This document shows, piece after piece, positions 24,081 to 32,212 of a stretch of DNA of 36,632 bases. The notes under the pieces were generated by a model. That model worked only from the letters and a program-made list of their open reading frames with translations. It made no database searches and was not told the DNA's origin. Source of the stretch: JBATTK01 sp049670505 (GTDB lineage: Bacteria; Bacteroidota; Bacteroidia; Flavobacteriales; Flavobacteriaceae); NCBI GenBank assembly GCA_049670505.1, contig JBATTK010000017.1:1-36632 (forward strand), given 5' to 3'. Each line of letters starts with the position of its first letter. The stretch's first letter is position 1. The translations under genes were made by a program, and so were the position numbers.

Positions 24081-25127
24081 TTATTGGCTTACGGAATAAT
24101 AAATATCCGTTTGAATCTCATTGGGTTTTACCACAGTGGGGTCATTTACGTACATTTCATAGATAGGACCGTTTATGGTAAGTTTATTTTCCTGTATGTG
24201 TTTGTTTATGACCATATGCGCTTCTTCATTACCTATTCCGTAATTTCCAAACTTGGATATGGTTACAACTTCTCCTTTGGGCAGATTCATCTGTTGCATT
24301 CCTTCGGCAGTTGGCAGATCCTTGTTAAGGAATACCCCCACCATAAAATCGGTCTCTCCTTTTTCCTCATCCCATCTGGTATAGATGGCTCCGGGGACGT
24401 AATCCTCCCCAACTTGCAGACCATTTTCGGCCACATAGCTACCGGCTTTGGGCATGGATTCTTCAAAAATAGCTTTCATACCTTCATGATCGTCTATTTT
24501 TATGGAATGGGCAAATCCAATGAATTTTTGGGCTTTCATTGATTTTTGGCTCACTTCACCAATGCGCGATGAATTCATGGCATCTGTATAGGCCTTGGCT
24601 TCAATTTGTGCAACGCTATCCAGTCTTTCCAGCCCTCTTTCGAACATAGGGCCCATCATGGCATCATATCCTCCGCTTATAGCACCAAAAAACTTAAAGA
24701 TAAAAGGTGTTTCCTCGGCCCTTATCCCCCAAGTAACTTCTGTACCTTCCGCTACCGGTGCAAACTCCCAAAATCCATTGGCCGTTCCCATGCCGTCAAA
24801 ATCCAATTCATTGGTAAGGGCTGCGTTTTGAACCGCTTCAATGGTAGTGGCACTTCCGTCACCATCTTTACCACTCCAACTATAAGAGGCCCCTAAACCC
24901 TTGGTCTGGTCGCTGTAGGTATAGGTCATACTTGGATCTTCCTCTTTCCATGGCCCCCAAGCTTCCCAGTTTTTATAGTCCTCCACATTATTGTAAACAA
25001 CTTCTACGGGTGCTTTTACCGTTCTGGTTCGTGTTACTTCATACGCACTTGGTTGTAAGGCCGCATAAATAACGAGCCCCACGATAATCACAAGCACCAA
25101 CAATAGCAAATACTTTAGAATTTTCAT
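24081..25127 (-). CDS. SRPBCC-domain protein fused to a GyrI-like effector-binding domain, membrane-anchored
   Basis: A 348-residue protein with three parts: an N-terminal membrane anchor at about 4-24, an SRPBCC/polyketide-cyclase-like ligand pocket at about 30-175 (RTVKAPVEVVYNNVEDYKNW, WGPWKEEDP), and a GyrI-like small-molecule-binding domain at about 195-348 (GAIYTRWDEEKGETDFMVGV, INGPIYEMYVND). No DNA-binding domain is visible, so it is not a standard GyrI/BmrR regulator. A ligand-binding or sequestering role at the membrane is inferred. It lies antisense between porD and recN. A near-consensus promoter (TTTG, 21 bases, TAAATTAG on the minus strand) lies just upstream. Confidence 0.82.
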   Translation of the reverse strand: MKILKYLLLLVLVIIVGLVIYAALQPSAYEVTRTRTVKAPVEVVYNNVEDYKNWEAWGPWKEEDPSMTYTYSDQTKGLGASYSWSGKDGDGSATTIEAVQNAALTNELDFDGMGTANGFWEFAPVAEGTEVTWGIRAEETPFIFKFFGAISGGYDAMMGPMFERGLERLDSVAQIEAKAYTDAMNSSRIGEVSQKSMKAQKFIGFAHSIKIDDHEGMKAIFEESMPKAGSYVAENGLQVGEDYVPGAIYTRWDEEKGETDFMVGVFLNKDLPTAEGMQQMNLPKGEVVTISKFGNYGIGNEEAHMVINKHIQENKLTINGPIYEMYVNDPTVVKPNEIQTDIYYSVSQ

Positions 25128-25316
25128 TGTTCTTTATTTTTAGGTTGTCAATTGCCACTAATTTACGAAATTTTCATTTTGGCTTCCAAAGTGGAAAAAA
25201 CGCTTCGATTTTATATTTTAAAAATAGGAATAGGATATGGTCCATAAATTTTACCGTCCCTCATTTTTTCGCTTTGGAATATAATTTATCTTTACGCCAA
25301 CACTAGAGATGATACT

Positions 25317-26969
25317 TTGCTGAAAACGCTTTCCATAAAAAATTACGCACTCATAGACCATTTAAACGTTTCGTTTACCAATGGGTTTACAGTTATTACC
25401 GGAGAAACAGGTGCCGGAAAGTCCATTCTTTTGGGCGGCCTGTCCCTTGTATTGGGGAAACGTGCCGATTTGTCATCTTTACGTGATAAGGCACGTAAAT
25501 GTGTTGTGGAGGCGGAGTTTGAAATAAGTAATTATAACCTCAAGCCTTTTTTTAAAGAGAACGATTTGGACTATGATCCCCACACCATTATCCGGAGGGA
25601 GATATTGCCCAGTGGAAAATCTAGGGCATTTGTGAACGATTCTCCCGTTAATTTGGGAGTATTGTCCAAGCTTGGTGATAGTTTGATAGATGTGCATTCC
25701 CAGCACCAGACCCTACAATTGACCGATAATGATTTTCAACTGAAAGTGGTCGATGCTTTAGCCGATAATGCGACATTGTTATCGGAATACCAAAATAAAT
25801 TAAAGATTTTTCAACAAACAAAGCTGGAATTGGATGAGATGGTCCGGTTTCAACAAGAGGCGAACAAAGAACATGATTACAATAGTTTTTTGTTGAAGGA
25901 ATTGGAATCCGCCCCGTTGAAAATGGGATTAATGGAGGAGTTGGAAGAGCAATATGAGCAGTTGTCCAATGTGGAAACCATCATAGAACAGCTATCCAAG
26001 GGACACCAACTTCTGAACGATGAGCAAATAGGAATCATGGCCTTATTGACCGATTTAAAACAGATTTCCAACAAACTATCCGCTTTTGGAAGCGCCTATA
26101 AGAACTTGAATGAAAGACTGCTATCCGTTTTTCTGGAAGTGGATGATATAGCAGCTGAATTACAGTCATTGGAGAGCGGCGTAGAGACCAATCCCGTCCT
26201 TTTGGAAGAGGTAAACGGAAAGCTACAATTGCTATATGATCTACAAAAAAAACACAGTGCGGCCAATATCGCAGAATTGATCCACATAAAGGAAGCCTTG
26301 TTAACTAAAGTAGACGCTACGGAAAATATTGCATCGGACATCCAAGAAAAGGAAGTGGAAATTTTGAAACAACGAAAAGCTTTGGTTGTAATGGCTACCA
26401 AGCTAACGAACAACAGAAAAAAAGTGGTTCCCCATTTAAAAAAGCAATTAACCGAGGCCTTGTCCAATTTGGGAATGCCCAATGCCACTTTTAAAATAGA
26501 GCTACAGGAATCAGAAAATTTTAAAAATAGCGGTACCGATAATTTACTTTTTCAATTTTCAGCGAATAAAGGAACGGATTACGGGGAACTTAAAAAGGTA
26601 GCTTCCGGGGGAGAATTATCCAGGATTATGTTGACCATTAAGTCCATACTGGCCACGTACGAACAACTACCTACCTTAATGTTCGATGAGATAGATACGG
26701 GTGTTTCGGGAGAAATTTCCAACCGCATGGGGAATATCATGTATAACATGAGCAAGACCATGCAAATATTCACCATTACCCATTTACCACAGGTGGCTTC
26801 CAAAGGAGATTATCATTATAAGGTATACAAGGAAGATGATGGTAGGATAACGAATACCAAAATGAAAAAACTTTCGCAAGAAGAAAGGGTAGTGGAATTG
26901 GCCGAAATGCTAGGCGGTAAGGCTTTATCGGATTCTGCTATGGCCCATGCCAGACAATTGCTAAACTAA
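25317..26969 (+). CDS. recN: DNA repair protein RecN
   Basis: SMC-like ATPase in double-strand-break repair. The protein has 550 residues, the normal size. The start is TTG at 25317, read MLKTLSIKNYALID, which matches the usual RecN N-terminus. The nearby ATG at 25309 is out of frame and stops after four codons. Walker A GETGAGKS is at 29-36, a long coiled-coil middle covers about 150-370, the ABC signature region is KKVASGGELSRIML, and Walker B is LMFDEIDTGVSGE. The last part (HLPQVASKGDYHYKVYKE) is typical. In this phylum recN commonly follows porD directly. No terminator is visible downstream. Confidence 0.96.
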   Translation: MLKTLSIKNYALIDHLNVSFTNGFTVITGETGAGKSILLGGLSLVLGKRADLSSLRDKARKCVVEAEFEISNYNLKPFFKENDLDYDPHTIIRREILPSGKSRAFVNDSPVNLGVLSKLGDSLIDVHSQHQTLQLTDNDFQLKVVDALADNATLLSEYQNKLKIFQQTKLELDEMVRFQQEANKEHDYNSFLLKELESAPLKMGLMEELEEQYEQLSNVETIIEQLSKGHQLLNDEQIGIMALLTDLKQISNKLSAFGSAYKNLNERLLSVFLEVDDIAAELQSLESGVETNPVLLEEVNGKLQLLYDLQKKHSAANIAELIHIKEALLTKVDATENIASDIQEKEVEILKQRKALVVMATKLTNNRKKVVPHLKKQLTEALSNLGMPNATFKIELQESENFKNSGTDNLLFQFSANKGTDYGELKKVASGGELSRIMLTIKSILATYEQLPTLMFDEIDTGVSGEISNRMGNIMYNMSKTMQIFTITHLPQVASKGDYHYKVYKEDDGRITNTKMKKLSQEERVVELAEMLGGKALSDSAMAHARQLLN

Positions 26970-26973
26970 GTTA

Positions 26974-27018
26974 CCAGTTATCTAATTTCCAGCTTCTAAT
27001 TTTCAGTTTCTGGTTTTT
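26974..27018. repeat. Three degenerate 15-bp tandem units between recN and fabI
   Basis: Units at 26974-26988, 26989-27003 and 27004-27018 share a C(C)AGxTTCTAATTT-like pattern, C/T-rich on the plus strand. They run into a T/G-rich tail with two GGAATTT copies. Function unknown; it may be slippage-derived filler. Confidence 0.5.
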
Positions 27019-27065
27019 GGAATTTGGAATTTTTATAATATCAGGGCACTGCCCACTAATTTTAA

Positions 27066-27073
27066 TATCTTTG
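27066..27073 (+). promoter_or_regulatory. -7 element (TATCTTTG) for fabI
   Basis: Exact TAnnTTTG match 32 bases before the fabI ATG, downstream of the tandem repeat. This implies a leader of about 25 bases. Confidence 0.6.
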
Positions 27074-27105
27074 ACCCAGAATACAAACAAAGCACTTAAA
27101 GATAT

Positions 27106-27918
27106 ATGGCACATAATTTATTAAAAGGAAAGAAGGGAATTATTTTTGGGGCATTGGATGAAAATTCCATTGCTTGGAAGACTGCTGAACGGGTACATGA
27201 AGAGGGAGGTACTTTTGTGCTTACCAATGCACCAATTGCCATGCGCATGGGACAAATTAAGGAATTGGCGAAAAGGACAGGTTCCGAAATTGTTCCGGCC
27301 GATGCCACCAATGAAGAGGAGTTAAACAATTTGGTGAGCAAATCCTTGGAAATTCTAGGGGGAAAACTCGATTTCGTATTACATTCTATCGGAATGTCCG
27401 TCAACGTACGTAAAGGTAGAGCTTACACCGACGAAAAATATGATTTCACCGCTAAGGGCTGGGATATTTCCGCACTTTCTTTTCATAAAGTTATGCAGAG
27501 TCTGTACAAGGCCGATGCCATGAAGGAATGGGGAAGTATTGTGGCCCTAACCTATATGGCCGCACAACGTACCTTTCCGGATTACAATGATATGGCAGAT
27601 AACAAGGCTTATTTGGAATCCGTAGCACGTAGCTTTGGGTATTTCTTTGGTAAGGAAAAGAAGGTAAGGGTAAATACCATTTCTCAATCCCCGACACCTA
27701 CAACCGCCGGACAAGGAGTAAAAGGGTTTGATGGTTTTATAAGTTATGCCGATAAAATGTCGCCCTTGGGCAATGCCACCGCGTTGGATTGTGCGGATTA
27801 TACGGTTTCTTTGTTTTCGGATCTTACAAGAAAGGTCACCATGCAGAACCTTTTTCATGATGGCGGTTTTTCCAACACCGGTGTAAGTCAGGAAGTTATT
27901 GATCATTTCACAGAATAA
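27106..27918 (+). CDS. fabI: Enoyl-[acyl-carrier-protein] reductase (NADH) FabI
   Basis: Reduces trans-2-enoyl-ACP, the last step of each fatty-acid elongation cycle. The protein has 270 residues, typical for FabI. It has the nucleotide-binding start KGIIFGALDENSIAW near 10-24, LHSIGMSV near 92-99, and the active-site pair Y150 (LTYMAAQ) and Y160-x6-K167 (YNDMADNK). The SPTPTTAGQGVKGF loop near 205-218 is the substrate-binding region. It has its own promoter and a strong terminator (27937-27965), so it is probably monocistronic. Confidence 0.97.
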   Translation: MAHNLLKGKKGIIFGALDENSIAWKTAERVHEEGGTFVLTNAPIAMRMGQIKELAKRTGSEIVPADATNEEELNNLVSKSLEILGGKLDFVLHSIGMSVNVRKGRAYTDEKYDFTAKGWDISALSFHKVMQSLYKADAMKEWGSIVALTYMAAQRTFPDYNDMADNKAYLESVARSFGYFFGKEKKVRVNTISQSPTPTTAGQGVKGFDGFISYADKMSPLGNATALDCADYTVSLFSDLTRKVTMQNLFHDGGFSNTGVSQEVIDHFTE

Positions 27919-27936
27919 CGATCTATCGTAGATGAC

Positions 27937-27965
27937 AAAGCCATCCCAAATAAAAGGATGGCTTT
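27937..27965 (+). terminator. Intrinsic terminator after fabI
   Basis: Perfect 10-bp stem (27937-27946 with 27956-27965), 9-base loop, followed by TATTTTT. It lies 19 bases after the fabI stop. Confidence 0.88.
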
Positions 27966-27973
27966 TATTTTTG
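27966..27973 (+). promoter_or_regulatory. -7 element (TATTTTTG) overlapping the fabI terminator T-tract
   Basis: TATTTTTG matches the TAnnTTTG consensus and is formed by the T-tract that follows the fabI terminator stem. It ends ten bases before the glycosyltransferase ATG at 27984. A promoter role is inferred from the motif and distance. Confidence 0.4.
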
Positions 27974-27983
27974 CAGGATATAA

Positions 27984-29012
27984 ATGGACCTTTTCTTTTC
28001 TATAATCGTACCTGTTTATAACAGACCCAATGAAATAAGGGAGTTGTTGGAGAGCCTTTTGCAACAGACGTACAAAGGACCCTATGAGATAGTGGTTGTA
28101 GAAGACGGATCAATGCTTCACTCGGAAGATGTCATTACGGAATTCAAAGATATACTGTCCATCACCTACTTAAAAAAGGAAAACTCGGGACCTGGAGATT
28201 CGCGAAACTATGGAATGCGAAGCGCCAAAGGCGATTATTTTATTATTTTGGATTCCGATTGTATTTTACCCGCAGGGTATTTAAATGCAGTGGATGCCTC
28301 TTTGCAAAAGGACTATGTGCACTGTTATGGGGGACCAGATGCTGCACACCCTTCCTTCTCCAACATACAGAAAGCCATTAACCATACGATGACCTCCTTC
28401 TTTACAACGGGGGGCATACGTGGCCATAGAGCTTCCGTTGGGAAATTTCAGCCCAGAAGTTTTAATATGGGCATTTCCAGGGAAGCCTTTGAAGTAACAG
28501 AAGGATTTGGAAACATTCACCCTGGGGAAGATCCGGATCTCACCCTACGAATTTGGAACAAAGGATACCGGACCAAACTAATTCCCGAAGCTTATGTATA
28601 CCACAAGCGAAGAATAGATTGGAACAAGTTTTACGTGCAGGTAAATAAATTTGGTATGGTAAGACCGATCCTTAATCGGTGGCACCAGGGAACGGCAAAG
28701 CTTACTTATTGGTTCCCTAGTTTATTTTGCTTGGGATTTTTAGCATCACTTTTAGTATTTTTTATTAGTCCCGTACCCTATAGATTCCTCCCTATCGGAC
28801 TATACGGATTGTATTTTGGAGCCCTATTTTTGGAGTCTTTGGTGAAGAACAAAAGTCTATTCATAGCAATGCTATCATTGTTCGCGGCGGCGATTCAATT
28901 TGTTGGATATGGATATGGCTTTTTAAAGTCGACAATCTTAGTTAATTTTAGCAAAAAGAACCCGGAAGAATTATTTCCTGGGTTGTTTTTTAAAACAAGT
29001 CCTATAAGATGA
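27984..29012 (+). CDS. Family 2 glycosyltransferase with C-terminal membrane segments
   Basis: Membrane-associated inverting glycosyltransferase (GT-A fold) that moves a sugar from a nucleotide donor. The 342-residue protein has the catalytic domain at about 1-235: FSIIVPVYNRPNEI at the start, the metal-binding DSDC (DxD) near 93-96, and the acceptor-side motif GEDPDLTLRIW near 180-190. Three hydrophobic segments at about 245-265, 270-290 and 295-320 anchor it. The acceptor is unknown; lipid, exopolysaccharide or protein glycosylation are all possible. It overlaps the YbbR-like gene by four bases (ATGA), so GT2, YbbR-like and coaE are one operon. Confidence 0.92.
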   Translation: MDLFFSIIVPVYNRPNEIRELLESLLQQTYKGPYEIVVVEDGSMLHSEDVITEFKDILSITYLKKENSGPGDSRNYGMRSAKGDYFIILDSDCILPAGYLNAVDASLQKDYVHCYGGPDAAHPSFSNIQKAINHTMTSFFTTGGIRGHRASVGKFQPRSFNMGISREAFEVTEGFGNIHPGEDPDLTLRIWNKGYRTKLIPEAYVYHKRRIDWNKFYVQVNKFGMVRPILNRWHQGTAKLTYWFPSLFCLGFLASLLVFFISPVPYRFLPIGLYGLYFGALFLESLVKNKSLFIAMLSLFAAAIQFVGYGYGFLKSTILVNFSKKNPEELFPGLFFKTSPIR

Positions 29013-29962
29013 TTACGAGAATCAAAAACAGCTTAAGCAAAAGAAAGGTGAAAATTTTTTTTATCTTCCTTTTGTGCTCCGGTCTGGCCTGGTTCCTCAG
29101 CAATTTATCCGAAGCTTATACAAGTAGGGCTACGTTCGATATGGAATATACCAATGTTCCCGATAGCCTTCTATTGACCGGGGTGTCCCAAGATGAAATA
29201 GATGTGAAGCTTAGGGCGAGTGGCTTTCAATTTTTATGGTTTAATTTTACCAATAAAAAAGTGGCTATTGATTTATCGACTTTGGATTATAAAGGTTCCA
29301 CATATTTTATTTCTCAAAACAGTTATAAAAAGCAGATAGAAAAACAGCTTTCCAATTCCATGTTACTTTTGGAAATGGACAACGATACGTTGTTCTTTGA
29401 TTTTTTCAAGGTTTTTTCAAAGGAAGTGGAGGTAAAGCCAATACTTCAAATAGATTTGGCCCAGAATTACTTATTGGATGGTAAATTATTGATCGAGCCC
29501 CAGATGATTACTGTTACAGGTCCGGAAAATGAAATAGATACCATAAAGGTGGTACGCACGGAGGCAATGGTTTTATCGGACTTAACATCGGATTTTTCCA
29601 GTACGCTGAACTTGCACAGACCAGAAAATTTAAAAAATACCAAATATTCGTTGAATGCCATAAAAGTGTCTGGAAAGGTTTCTAGATTTTCCGAAAGAAT
29701 AATTGATGTTCCCGTACAGGTCATAAATGGTCCGGAGGAAACAACGGTCAAAACATTTCCCAACGTAGTTTCTATTCTATGCAAGGCTAAAATAAATGTA
29801 TTAAAGAATTTAAGCGCCTCGGATTTTCAACTTATCGTAGATTATGGTTCCATAGAAAGCAATAGTAATACACTTCCATTGGTACTAAGGAACAAACCCG
29901 AGGATGTTCACAGCGCCCGTCCGTTGGAAACACAGGTTGAATATATACTAAAAAGGGAATGA
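29009..29962 (+). CDS. YbbR-like domain protein (CdaR-related)
   Basis: Membrane-anchored protein of the YbbR family. The 317-residue protein has a basic start and one transmembrane segment at about 16-33, placing the rest outside the cytosol. Beta-rich YbbR-like repeats follow, with the repeated pattern VTGPENEIDTIKVVRTEA near 170-187 and a related IDVPVQVINGPEETTVKTFP near 231-250. In Firmicutes CdaR, four such repeats regulate the cyclic-di-AMP synthase CdaA encoded next door. No cdaA gene lies in this window, so that role cannot be assumed. It overlaps both neighbours by four bases. Confidence 0.82.
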   Translation: MITRIKNSLSKRKVKIFFIFLLCSGLAWFLSNLSEAYTSRATFDMEYTNVPDSLLLTGVSQDEIDVKLRASGFQFLWFNFTNKKVAIDLSTLDYKGSTYFISQNSYKKQIEKQLSNSMLLLEMDNDTLFFDFFKVFSKEVEVKPILQIDLAQNYLLDGKLLIEPQMITVTGPENEIDTIKVVRTEAMVLSDLTSDFSSTLNLHRPENLKNTKYSLNAIKVSGKVSRFSERIIDVPVQVINGPEETTVKTFPNVVSILCKAKINVLKNLSASDFQLIVDYGSIESNSNTLPLVLRNKPEDVHSARPLETQVEYILKRE

Positions 29963-30546
29963 TAATTGTAGGATTGACAGGGGGTATCGGGAGCGGAAAA
30001 ACTACCGTTGGTAAAATGTTCGCGGATTTGGGAGTACCGGTTTATAATTCGGATATAGCCGCTAAAAAGTTGATGCATTCCTCTAAGAAGGTGAAAAATG
30101 AGATTATTAAGTTGTTGGGCGTAGATGCCTATACGGGCAAAAAGTTAAACAAAACGTACATTTCCGATACTGTTTTTAGAGATGCGGGTCTGTTAAAAAA
30201 ACTAAATAGTATTGTTCATCCTGCCGTTAGAACAAACTTTAAAACCTGGGCGGAAGAGCAAGATGCAGCTTATGTTATTCAAGAAACAGCAATTATTTTT
30301 GAGAATTCCTCGCAAAAAAATTACGATAAAATCATCTTGGTGACCGCACCTCAAGAGGTTCGTATACAAAGAGTTATGGATAGGGATGGCATTTCCAAGG
30401 AAAAAATAGCGGCACGAATGAACAATCAATGGGATGATACTAGAAAAAGGGAGCTTGCGGATTTCATTATAGAAAATATCCAAATAGAAAATACAAAAGT
30501 ACGGGTAGAAGATATCCACAACCAACTACTTGGTTTACCTAACTGA
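29959..30546 (+). CDS. coaE: Dephospho-CoA kinase
   Basis: Phosphorylates the 3'-hydroxyl of dephospho-CoA with ATP, the final step of CoA synthesis. The protein has 195 residues, the usual length. The P-loop GGIGSGKT is at 8-15, the LNSIVHPAVR motif (substrate-binding) is near 82-91, and the lid region VTAPQEVRIQRVMDRDG is near 128-144, followed by RMNNQW. The ATG overlaps the YbbR-like gene stop by four bases. No clear terminator separates it from the two-component system 80 bases downstream. Confidence 0.96.
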   Translation: MIIVGLTGGIGSGKTTVGKMFADLGVPVYNSDIAAKKLMHSSKKVKNEIIKLLGVDAYTGKKLNKTYISDTVFRDAGLLKKLNSIVHPAVRTNFKTWAEEQDAAYVIQETAIIFENSSQKNYDKIILVTAPQEVRIQRVMDRDGISKEKIAARMNNQWDDTRKRELADFIIENIQIENTKVRVEDIHNQLLGLPN

Positions 30547-30567
30547 TGTACGAATTTTAACATTATT

Positions 30568-30585
30568 GTTAAGGTTAGGTTAAAC
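30568..30585 (+). promoter_or_regulatory. Three GTTA direct repeats, possible regulator site before the histidine kinase
   Basis: GTTAAG, GTTAG and GTTAAA start at 30568, 30574 and 30579, about 30 bases upstream of a near-consensus -7 element TAATTTTA (30612-30619). OmpR-type regulators bind direct repeats, so autoregulation is possible. The copies are short and not evenly spaced. Confidence 0.3.
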
Positions 30586-30626
30586 ACGCAATCCGCTATA
30601 TGTTAAATTTCTAATTTTACACAAAC

Positions 30627-32207
30627 ATGAACAAGAAGTTATTTGTCATCCTGGTGGTCTTAATGAGTCTTTCCCTAGTAGGCATCATTTTTGTACAAGG
30701 ATATTGGATAAAACAATCCGTGGATGATAAAGAAGAACAGTTTTCAAACGTAGTATCGGAAGTTCTTAACAAGGTGACCGATAAGATAGAGGACGGGGAG
30801 AGAAACGACTATTTTGATAGGTATTTTAAGCTAAAGGATAGTATCGGAAAACCTCAGAGTTCTCACTTAAGTAATTTCTTTTTTGTTGATAGGGATATAA
30901 ATTCCAATGAGATACTCTTTTATTCCCATGGAATACTTGAAGAAGATTATAATATAGCATCTACGTTCTTTGACAATGGTTCTGGTTCAGATACCACGAC
31001 CATTAAAAGTTATACCAGTAAACGTACACAAACGATATTTAAGGAAGATTATGGTTTGGACGGAAAGCAATATAAACTTACACCCGTTCAAAAATTGGAA
31101 AAAATTGGCGGATTATCGGCTTTGGAGAAAGCTCAATATGAAGATGTTTTTGGAGAATTTGCCAAAACCGTTCCTATTCATAAAAGAGTTTCTAAGCAAA
31201 AGATAGAACTGCTTATAGATCGAGAATTGGAAAGCAGGGGATTGGATATTGATTATGAATATGGTGTTTATAGTAAAGGTCTACCAACAAAAGTGAAATC
31301 CAAAAGATTTAAATTTTCAAAGACCGTACTCTATAAGTCTCCCATTTTCAGGGATAGTGAAGGTAATACGGATTTTTCCCTACTCATTACCTTCCCAAAG
31401 AAGAAGAAGTTTTTGTTACAGTCCATTATGAGAATGGCGGTTTTATCCTTGTTGTTCACATTGGTCATAGTAATAGCATATTCCGGAGCCATATATCAAT
31501 TGATAAGGCAAAAGCAGATTTCGGAAATAAAGTCGGACTTTATCAATAATATGACGCATGAGTTCAAAACGCCTATCGCAACAATCAATTTAGCGGTCGA
31601 GGCTATTAAGAACCCAAAAATAATTGACGAAAAGGATAAAGTGCTGCGGTATTTACAAATGATACGGGATGAGAACAAACGTATGCACGCGCAAGTAGAG
31701 AATGTACTTCGCATATCCAAATTGGAGCGTAACCAATTGGATATTAGTAAGGATAGGGTTGATGTGCACGACATAATACGCGATGGTGTCGCCCATATTG
31801 AACTTATTGTAAGGGACAGGGGCGGTTATATAAACACGCATTTAGACGCAACAAGATCGGAGGTTTTGGCGAACGAAATGCACTTTACCAATGTTATTGT
31901 CAATGTTTTGGACAATGCTGTTAAATATTCGCCGGAAGCACCTAAGATCGACGTATTTACTGAAGTTGCAAAAAACTATGTTATAATTAAGATACAGGAT
32001 CAGGGAGCAGGTATGGGCAAAGCGGTCCTTAAAAGGGTTTTTGAAAAATTTTACAGGGAACATACAGGAGATATACATAACGTAAAAGGGCATGGCTTAG
32101 GACTTGCATATGTAAAAAAAATAATTGATGATCACCAAGGGGAGGTCTATGCAGAAAGTGAAAAAGGAAAAGGCAGTACTTTCTATATAAAACTACCTTT
32201 AATTTAA
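30627..32207 (+). CDS. Membrane sensor histidine kinase
   Basis: Two-component sensor kinase, partner of the response regulator five bases downstream. The 526-residue protein has a transmembrane segment at about 6-24, a large extracytoplasmic sensor region at about 30-262 with no domain I recognise, and a second transmembrane segment at about 267-290. The H box is NNMTHEFKTPIATINL with phospho-acceptor H311. The ATPase domain follows with N box VNVLDNAVKYSPEAP, G1 IKIQDQGAGM, F box VFEKFYREHT and G2 VKGHGLGLAYVKKII. No HAMP or PAS domain is evident. The layout resembles RprX-type sensors of Bacteroidota, but the signal is unknown. Confidence 0.94.
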   Translation: MNKKLFVILVVLMSLSLVGIIFVQGYWIKQSVDDKEEQFSNVVSEVLNKVTDKIEDGERNDYFDRYFKLKDSIGKPQSSHLSNFFFVDRDINSNEILFYSHGILEEDYNIASTFFDNGSGSDTTTIKSYTSKRTQTIFKEDYGLDGKQYKLTPVQKLEKIGGLSALEKAQYEDVFGEFAKTVPIHKRVSKQKIELLIDRELESRGLDIDYEYGVYSKGLPTKVKSKRFKFSKTVLYKSPIFRDSEGNTDFSLLITFPKKKKFLLQSIMRMAVLSLLFTLVIVIAYSGAIYQLIRQKQISEIKSDFINNMTHEFKTPIATINLAVEAIKNPKIIDEKDKVLRYLQMIRDENKRMHAQVENVLRISKLERNQLDISKDRVDVHDIIRDGVAHIELIVRDRGGYINTHLDATRSEVLANEMHFTNVIVNVLDNAVKYSPEAPKIDVFTEVAKNYVIIKIQDQGAGMGKAVLKRVFEKFYREHTGDIHNVKGHGLGLAYVKKIIDDHQGEVYAESEKGKGSTFYIKLPLI

Positions 32208-32212
32208 AATTT

